Shown here one piece after another: positions 59,101-64,000 of a stretch of 64,000 nt of DNA. Within the stretch, counting starts at the first letter, position 1. The number at the start of each line of letters is the position of its first letter. The DNA comes from Ustilago trichophora (taxonomy: Eukaryota; Basidiomycota; Ustilaginomycetes; Ustilaginales; Ustilaginaceae): NCBI GenBank assembly GCA_900323505.1, contig OOIN01000004.1, positions 868,001-932,000 of the forward strand. The letters are read 5' to 3'. A program made the translations under genes and the position numbers. The notes beneath the pieces are model-generated. The model did no database searches and had not been told where the DNA came from. It saw nothing but the letters and a program-made list of their open reading frames with translations.

Positions 59101-60119
59101 AGAAGGTCAAGGGCATTCAGTTGGGTATCTACCTGCACAGGCAAAGCTTGATGGAGCAGCTGCCTCCGCCGTCTGCGCCTACGCAAGTGGAAGGTGAAGC
59201 GGCTGCGGCTGAGACTGGGTCCATCGGCGGGCGATCATCACAGCGGGATCCGAGTGGAACATCGACACCTCGCGGCAGATTTGATCAGAGTGAAGGAGCG
59301 AACACCTCGCGAAGTGGCCGAGGTGCACAACAGTCTTCCTCACGCAGCTCTGTCTTTGCCGCTCCGACTGTTGATGAAGCTGTGGCAACTAGTGAAGGCA
59401 GCGGCAGCTTTTTCGATACGAGCTTCACCTCTCCTGTGCGTGCTGGCGGACACGGCTACTCGGCAAGTACGAGTGCAGGAAGCACGCTCACGCTGCCAAG
59501 TGGAAGAACAGTGACTCGAATGGGTGGCAACACGGCCGGATCGCCTGTGCGCACCAATTTGCAGGATGCCTTTGCTGCTGATGCCAACGATGCAGAAGGA
59601 GGATCCGCAGAAGGATCTTCTTCAGCAGCAGCAACCTCTCTCGCCTCGCTATCATCTCTTGCCGACTTTGGAGCAACTGGTCTTGTCGAATCTCCTCTGA
59701 CCAATGGATTCTTCACCCCGATCCTTACCACCTCTGCCACCTCCAACACTTCCACTCGCCCCAACTCGACCACCGCCACAAGCAGCACTACGAACGCAAC
59801 TCAGCCTCACCTACCCCCAGTGATCCCCCTCTATCCCGGTGGCCCATCTGTCTACTCTACATGCCCCACACCTCCGATCCCCTACCGAGATCCACGAAAA
59901 GAACTTCGCGCCTATTTCAGCATCCACTGTCCCTCACCCCTTGGTACAGCATTGACCAAATTCAGCAGTGGACCCGATAAATTCACCGTTAGCCAGAGTT
60001 GGGGATGGAAATCTAGCAGCTTGCTAGGAACGGTTCAGTTGGAAGATGGCGATTTGGACAAAGGCAAAAGTGGACTTTGGTTTAGGTTCAGATGCGTCTG
60101 TTCGATTGGCGTTGTCTAG
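56151..60119 (+). CDS. Large BTB/POZ-domain protein
   Basis: A 1322-residue protein with an N-terminal BTB/POZ domain (about residues 1-125): LGGRCSDIRIRAFGRIYHLH, VLIQSGFFRAMLCGGY, then VVELHFDDPNISRAAFEYSI. BTB domains mediate dimerisation and often recruit Cullin-3 ligases. A helical continuation follows (about 165-230, NIPSVTAQALTLVLCSVTPF). A conserved-looking region lies near 360-500 (ADKIGEACVCWFARWGFDIF; RMCREDRDVARLALLRDRL). Long Ser/Thr-rich low-complexity stretches separate this from C-terminal conserved blocks at about 945-1000 (VGVEFFGIDKLQEKQRLYSP) and 1240-1322 (RKELRAYFSIHCPSPLGTAL; SQSWGWKSSSLLGTV). The C-terminal block loosely resembles a beta-sandwich, but no named domain is certain. 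ATG at 56151, no intron. Function unknown; germ-cell-less-like BTB architecture is one possibility. Confidence 0.8.
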   Translation: MQSHIYELGLLGGRCSDIRIRAFGRIYHLHRLVLIQSGFFRAMLCGGYAEDLAAASAAATLSKKNSHRTSHASSSASANASSSAAPRDADSDVVELHFDDPNISRAAFEYSIARLYGDGPKLVLPCWSTPSSSHPFSPAFTMRLYNSSDLQLANLLIDKGSHPATPRFLLSLLATSIYLNIPSVTAQALTLVLCSVTPFTVTQYLRFAIGCGIEGTDLHRSASDVMLHDLDEWDWELEGPARTLEELARLDPSSNASPQPSTSQKFHSQDTAISEDFATDFSRKLRMATSPSGSRRASTDSLEREALPDRSSHSGRATSRDPQSHTPGRDDKRSARKTAGFCETEPTGLAVHATDKIAPEYQYGLTADKIGEACVCWFARWGFDIFALECSMERERIIEIETWIRMCREDRDVARLALLRDRLHTGDVDLLHTSMLPRGRMPDPEERMPSPRLRVWSYPSMPSSWVRAIISSDGFFVPSELHRYEFAKKVVEFRRKQKALINVLDRLIDDWMREDEEKSNQKETEASESNRKMGGASFSAASSDAGDGFGFKAFRRTSSVGGDDDMDAASTPLQEAWNDGVESTTFSASLDEDELEYEELFSSGIYYSHMPFQALNKISADVSPTTGRPYTPLNVLQAALWVSNELKTHILSSTNSTRQSTTSTALNEAEAGSEAAESHDPLAQDMEGVGELGVSSSIIQFRDAFESTLSSANSQRRFSRSRSGTPVYMADDSDATLSLGSTPGLGGLAASPLMFGALGGGKSGLLNKRFFLVPSDDTVRFGDGLASVIGVTVPTASNAPRGSTSDDERGNPSNTFTDDHLGPSGTAAIQIPHTLPIQAVMHQDPANASNQRRDRSHYYGIANDVATGRELGEYAYRHLSPTSETSSRSQLGSTSRHFDESDARRSTAGESVAHSHDPNDEADGADAESIDSVGVSPERWSGYEPMRVGVEFFGIDKLQEKQRLYSPTFFYAGSVWNLYIQVVKKVKGIQLGIYLHRQSLMEQLPPPSAPTQVEGEAAAAETGSIGGRSSQRDPSGTSTPRGRFDQSEGANTSRSGRGAQQSSSRSSVFAAPTVDEAVATSEGSGSFFDTSFTSPVRAGGHGYSASTSAGSTLTLPSGRTVTRMGGNTAGSPVRTNLQDAFAADANDAEGGSAEGSSSAAATSLASLSSLADFGATGLVESPLTNGFFTPILTTSATSNTSTRPNSTTATSSTTNATQPHLPPVIPLYPGGPSVYSTCPTPPIPYRDPRKELRAYFSIHCPSPLGTALTKFSSGPDKFTVSQSWGWKSSSLLGTVQLEDGDLDKGKSGLWFRFRCVCSIGVV

Positions 60120-60446
60120 TTGCGCGGATGCATGGGAGGGAGGTAGACTTGAGTCTATTTGACACATGTAGAATTTGCCCTAGATGTAAACATGAAACAA
60201 GCGGAGCAGATGTAAGAGTTGACAGAGCAAGGTGTGTGACAGAAAAAGAAAGAAAGGAAACAAACGAGATTGAGAACGAGATGAGCGTCCAAGTGGACTG
60301 AGATGAGAGCGGGACAAGGCAAAACTAGGAAGGCGGGGGAAAAAGACAATTGCAGCAGCAAGAGTGGAAGGGATCTGAGGAGGGTGGAACTTTGGGCGAT
60401 GTATGAGTTGGACAGAGAGTGAGTTTGCAAAAGGGGTGATTAGCGT
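60120..60446. other. Convergent intergenic region
   Basis: A 327-bp interval between the stop codons of the BTB gene and the oxysterol-binding protein gene, presumably both 3' UTRs. Nothing else is seen. Confidence 0.65.
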
Positions 60447-62618
60447 CTAGACATCAAAGACGACGGGTACTCCCACCTCTGACCAAGCCTTTCCACCAGC
60501 CTGTTCTGCCTTTTTCCTAAGTTTGAAGTAATCACTTCCATCGCTACCACCGTAGATCCACTCTGGGGCATCATCAGACTTGTGGAACCATTTGGGCGTA
60601 TAACTCTTTCCATCAGCTTCCAACTTTTTCCTCCTTGCTCGCTGGGCTTCTTCCAACTTATGCTTGAGATTCTCTGCCGAGTCAACATCGCCTTCTTCGA
60701 ATGCCCTCTGATCAGGACGCAATCGCGAGTCTGTGGGCGGCAACACATTCTTGCAGTCTTCCGAAAGCTCGTTGAGCGACATGGCAAAGTAGGTGAATCC
60801 ATAGTACTCTTCCGCGTACGGTGGCATCTCGTTGGCTTCCCACAATAGCTGGTAATTTTCCTTGTCCTTCTGTCGGGAGATGGCCTCGCTCCATTTACCT
60901 TTCAAGTTGGTAATTTGGGAATCGTTGGCATCGTATACGCGGCCTTCGACTTGGTTACGGGAAGAAGCACCGCCCCACATGGTGCCTTCTTTGAACTCAA
61001 GTACCGCTCGTTGGCCGGTGGTCTCGTTGGTGACGGTAAGTTCGCCTACGTGTTCGAGGTACTTGTTACCCGCGAGGAGGTTGCGCATAAAAGAAGAGGG
61101 TTTGGCAATGGAGAAAATGTCGCCATCGCCGAATTCGAGTCGGATCGAACCCTCGGGAATCAGCTCGAGCGATTTTCCCCAGAACTTGTTCTTCACCGCA
61201 GACCAGCCTTGGGCTTTCCAGCCTCTACCTTCGGCGTAGAATGCGACGACGGGAGGCTGGTGGACTACCTTTTCGGCGAGGAACTTCCAGTGCTTGTCCT
61301 CTCGTACGCATTCGTACGTCTCGCCCAAGAGCGGATTGAACGGTTTGCGCGACGCGCGGAGCTTAGTGGACGCATATCCAGAGATGGCAAAGGCAGAGAC
61401 GAGACAGATCCGTTCGACCCAGTCCTGCGATTTACCAGCACGCTCGAGCAGGTCGGCTGCATACTCGTATTCTTCGGCGGCTGCTTGGAGGAGCGAAAGT
61501 GGACAGTTGAAGGAAACGGGGAAGGAGATGGTGGATAGATCTTTGCCGACATTCTTCTTGAGCATGCTAAACAGCGATACTTCGTCACCAGAGACCTTGG
61601 CGGGGAGCTTCTTGCGGTATTGGACGACGGCTTTGCTATTTTTGCCTCCACCGGCGCCGGCGTCGGAAAGAGTTCGAGTGTCATCCGTGTCGGGTTGCGA
61701 GTCGTCGGCTTCAGAGTCGGTGCCTTCGGCTTCGCTTGATTCGGAGCGGGAAGTGTTGCCCTCGTCATCGGGTTTGCCGTCGTCGTCCATGAACAGCTCT
61801 TCGCCATGGCTGTCGGCGTCGTAAAAGATGGCAGAGTCGGTACCCGTTGTGGCAAGGGAAGAGATCGACATGCGGCTGCTGCGGCTCCTTCCCTCGCCGC
61901 TAAGACCGGGGATGCTCGACACGGATCGCATTGTACCAGAATTTTGATCGACACGTGGGATTTTGGTCTCAATGGCAGCTTTGAGCTGGTCGAATTCGGC
62001 TACGAGCTGCTCGGCGGTCACATGGAATGCGGTCATGTCTTGGGCGTTGTCAGTGGACGTCTTGGCGCCGAGAGCACCCATTATGGCATCAGTGGCAGAC
62101 TTGGAAGAGGGCTTGTTCTTGAGTGCGGCTGAGCGAGAGGTGAGGTCTTTGACGAGAGCAGCAGTCTGATCGAGATGAGTAAAGACATGGCTGAGGTCGA
62201 CGGCCTGCAGATCGGTGCCGTTGGACACGTACAAGCGCTGCAGACTACCAGCGGGTCGGTCGGGGATGAAGGAGCGGAGATGCGAGCGCCATGCCTCAAA
62301 GTCTTGTGGAGATAGCGCCTTGAGATGGAAAACGCTAGAGCCGGAATCGACGTGGATGGTACCATGGCGCATGCTGCTGGTGACGGAGGCGTGCGGGATC
62401 TCGATGGCATCGCGGGTGGCCTTTTCGGGGCTTATGGCATAAGTGAGGATACCTTCCGAGGTCAGGACGAGGAAACGTTTTGCGTAACCTTGCATCTTCT
62501 TGCGCTTCTTCTTGAGGATCCATCCCGAGTAGACGACATCGAGCTCGTCAATCTTGCGGTTGTCGATCGGGAAGCCGCGCTGCGGGCGAGAGGTTTTGCG
62601 GTCGTTGTTGCCGCCCAT
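60447..62618 (-). CDS. Oxysterol-binding protein-related protein (PH + FFAT-like + ORD)
   Basis: Lipid-transfer protein of the OSBP/ORP/Osh family, 723 residues, expected at membrane contact sites. A PH domain spans about residues 27-117 (VYSGWILKKKRKKMQGYAKR through FEAWRSHLRSF). A FFAT-like motif, IFYDADS (about 262-268), in a Ser/Asp/Glu-rich region suggests binding to ER VAP proteins (inference). The ORD begins near 370 (FNCPLSLLQAAAEEYEYAAD) and contains KPFNPLLGETYE (about 426). The signature motif reads EKVVHQPPVVAFYAEG (about 450), so Gln replaces the second His of the EQVSHHPP consensus. Architecture is closest to Osh3-like proteins, but no GOLD domain precedes the PH domain. ATG at 62616-62618, TAG at 60447-60449, no intron. 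It converges with the BTB gene. Confidence 0.93.
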   Translation of the reverse strand: MGGNNDRKTSRPQRGFPIDNRKIDELDVVYSGWILKKKRKKMQGYAKRFLVLTSEGILTYAISPEKATRDAIEIPHASVTSSMRHGTIHVDSGSSVFHLKALSPQDFEAWRSHLRSFIPDRPAGSLQRLYVSNGTDLQAVDLSHVFTHLDQTAALVKDLTSRSAALKNKPSSKSATDAIMGALGAKTSTDNAQDMTAFHVTAEQLVAEFDQLKAAIETKIPRVDQNSGTMRSVSSIPGLSGEGRSRSSRMSISSLATTGTDSAIFYDADSHGEELFMDDDGKPDDEGNTSRSESSEAEGTDSEADDSQPDTDDTRTLSDAGAGGGKNSKAVVQYRKKLPAKVSGDEVSLFSMLKKNVGKDLSTISFPVSFNCPLSLLQAAAEEYEYAADLLERAGKSQDWVERICLVSAFAISGYASTKLRASRKPFNPLLGETYECVREDKHWKFLAEKVVHQPPVVAFYAEGRGWKAQGWSAVKNKFWGKSLELIPEGSIRLEFGDGDIFSIAKPSSFMRNLLAGNKYLEHVGELTVTNETTGQRAVLEFKEGTMWGGASSRNQVEGRVYDANDSQITNLKGKWSEAISRQKDKENYQLLWEANEMPPYAEEYYGFTYFAMSLNELSEDCKNVLPPTDSRLRPDQRAFEEGDVDSAENLKHKLEEAQRARRKKLEADGKSYTPKWFHKSDDAPEWIYGGSDGSDYFKLRKKAEQAGGKAWSEVGVPVVFDV

Positions 62619-63140
62619 TGTAGCTGTAGTGACCTGTGGTCTAGAGTGTTTCTATCTGTGTACGAGGTGATGGTTGACTGCGTGTGTTGCAAATGATGGT
62701 TTTGTATCGATGAGGAGAAAGGCAGAGTATTTTTGTATGGAGCGTGGTTAGTGAACTCCTATTGCGCCGCTAGGATGAAGATGGTAGTTGCGCAAAATGC
62801 AGGAGTGTGCAGACGCCTACTGTACACTGGTTGATGACGATTGGTGGGGAAGCGTAGAGCGTGATGGTTGAGGAGTGGAAGATGGAAGATGTGACCTTGC
62901 ACAGGATGAAGGCGTAAGTGGTTGCGGTGGGTTCAAAGCACAAGGTGTGGGTATGCAGCGATGGCATGTTCAGACTCTTTGTCTCTCCTGACTGCTGCTG
63001 CTGCTGCTATTGCTGCACTGTGCTCCTCAGAGAGTGCATTTGATGCGTCTGGTGCCAATTTTGTTCATTTCACAAGTCTTCGGCTCACACGCCCTTGTTC
63101 TCCACAAAAAGTTATTGTAGAAAGTACATTCCCCCATCCA

Positions 63141-63179
63141 AGCGAGAAAGAGAAAAAGAGAAAGAGAGGGAGGGAGAGC
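63141..63179. repeat. GA-rich simple repeat
   Basis: Imperfect purine (GA/AAAG) run. Confidence 0.75.
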
Positions 63180-63985
63180 ACTCCAATCATGGGGAATCCA
63201 ACCGTCTTCCGCGGCTCCAGCTTCTCTTTTCTCCTCGCCTTACATCGCACCCTTTGCTGCGATGACGCTCACACATTATAAAGTATAGGCTCCTGTACAA
63301 CCGAGCAGAAGTCGTGCTCTTCACCCATCATGCCCTTTTCCGAGCTTCTTGTCGAGATGATAGTTTCCCCACACTCTCAGTCTGGTCACACCGTTCTTGA
63401 CGTCAATGAGATCAACTGTCCGCCATGTCTCTCTGCTGCTGCTGTCTGTTGTTCCAAAAAGTAAGTTAGGGCATAACTGTATCCGAAGTGTGGGTGACGT
63501 TGTGTGTTTGCGCTCAGGCCTCCCTCCACTTGCAACTGCTGCTGCCCTGCTTGGAATTTGCACCTCGAGACAAAAAGCCCCTCGCTCTCTTTCACGTTCA
63601 GCAATCAAAGAGAAATCAAACTCGTGCGTGCGGTTGCTGCTCGACGGACAAGGAACAAGACAAATTCGCTTAAGCAGCTGGCCAATCGCGGCGCAAACAA
63701 TCCGCATCCGACAGCCGCGCGGTTCCCACCAAGCATCAGAATGCCACACATGAAGCCATCCACAATCTCACACTGGCTTGCCTTCGGCTCGTCTTGTCTT
63801 CCGGATGCCCACGACGTTGGCTGTTGATCAAATTGACCTTCTCCACAGTAACAACACGCTCTCACGCTCTAACATTTGTCACACAAGAATGCGTTTGCTA
63901 AAGCAGTCTCACGTCTGTCAACGACAGCACAGCTCAACATTTTGATGAGGAGTGGTGAAATTGCTGATCAAAAATGTACACTACT

Positions 63986-63999
63986 GTACTGTACAGTAC
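63986..63999. repeat. 14-bp palindrome GTACTGTACAGTAC
   Basis: Identical to 21846-21859, again embedded in overlapping ACTGTAC units; the run continues beyond the window. Confidence 0.85.
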
Positions 64000-64000
64000 T

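Larger units (their letters stand above)
62619..64000. other. Intergenic region to the window end
   Basis: About 1.4 kb upstream of the OSBP gene. It contains CTG repeats (62991-63013), a GA-rich run (63141-63179) and the GTACTGTACAGTAC palindrome at the extreme right edge. No gene is supported. Confidence 0.55.

Noticed and set aside
61265..61972. 235-codon ORF overlapping the OSBP gene in another frame
   Set aside because: Shadow frame; the OSBP frame carries recognisable PH and ORD motifs.

Overview
This window is nuclear DNA of a fungus, most likely a smut (Ustilaginomycotina, Ustilago/Sporisorium-like). That placement is an inference from the protein families, the long and mostly intron-free ORFs, the few short spliceosomal introns (91-154 nt, GTRAGT donors), the moderate GC content and the serine/alanine-rich low-complexity insertions. 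No bacterial, viral, rRNA, tRNA or CRISPR feature was recognised.

Layout. 1-2295: 3' part of the second-largest RNA polymerase I subunit, cut by the window edge. 2296-6442: long non-coding stretch with microsatellites. 6443-13025: cryptochrome-DASH photoreceptor/photolyase, a secreted tyrosinase and the YEATS-domain chromatin reader YAF9. 13834-18003: large mitochondrial-type PPR protein. 18098-20342: complete Fot1/pogo-type DNA transposon with perfect 47-bp terminal inverted repeats and TA duplications, inserted between two convergent genes. 20397-25910, all minus strand: a secreted hypothetical protein, a wax-synthase-like membrane acyltransferase and mitochondrial ribosomal protein uL14m. 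25911-30010: long non-coding leader region. 30011-32143: PKA-type kinase. 32602-33395: non-coding inverted-repeat element, a candidate MITE. 33676-45699: compact block of conserved housekeeping genes (ELP1, SMUBP2-like helicase, RPN8, PGS1, HIS3). 45700-53791: about 8.1 kb without a supportable gene. 53792-62618: FAM72-family protein, giant BTB protein and a PH-ORD oxysterol-binding protein. 62619-64000: intergenic.

The genes do not form one pathway. Functional themes are transcription and translation (Pol I, Elongator, YAF9, uL14m, PPR), proteostasis (RPN8), mitochondrial lipid synthesis (PGS1), membrane lipid transfer (OSBP), histidine synthesis (HIS3), cAMP-type signalling (kinase), and a possible light/UV-protection pair (CRY-DASH beside tyrosinase).

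The most unusual signals lie outside coding sequence: the intact transposon, the 794-bp inverted-repeat element with a third internal arm copy, a recurrent 14-bp palindrome (GTACTGTACAGTAC), a 24-bp perfect palindrome at 46888-46911, and the 8-kb gene-poor interval. Start codons were set by reading the DNA. Several long reading frames open at TTG rather than ATG, so the first ATG was used for the CRY-DASH and kinase genes.
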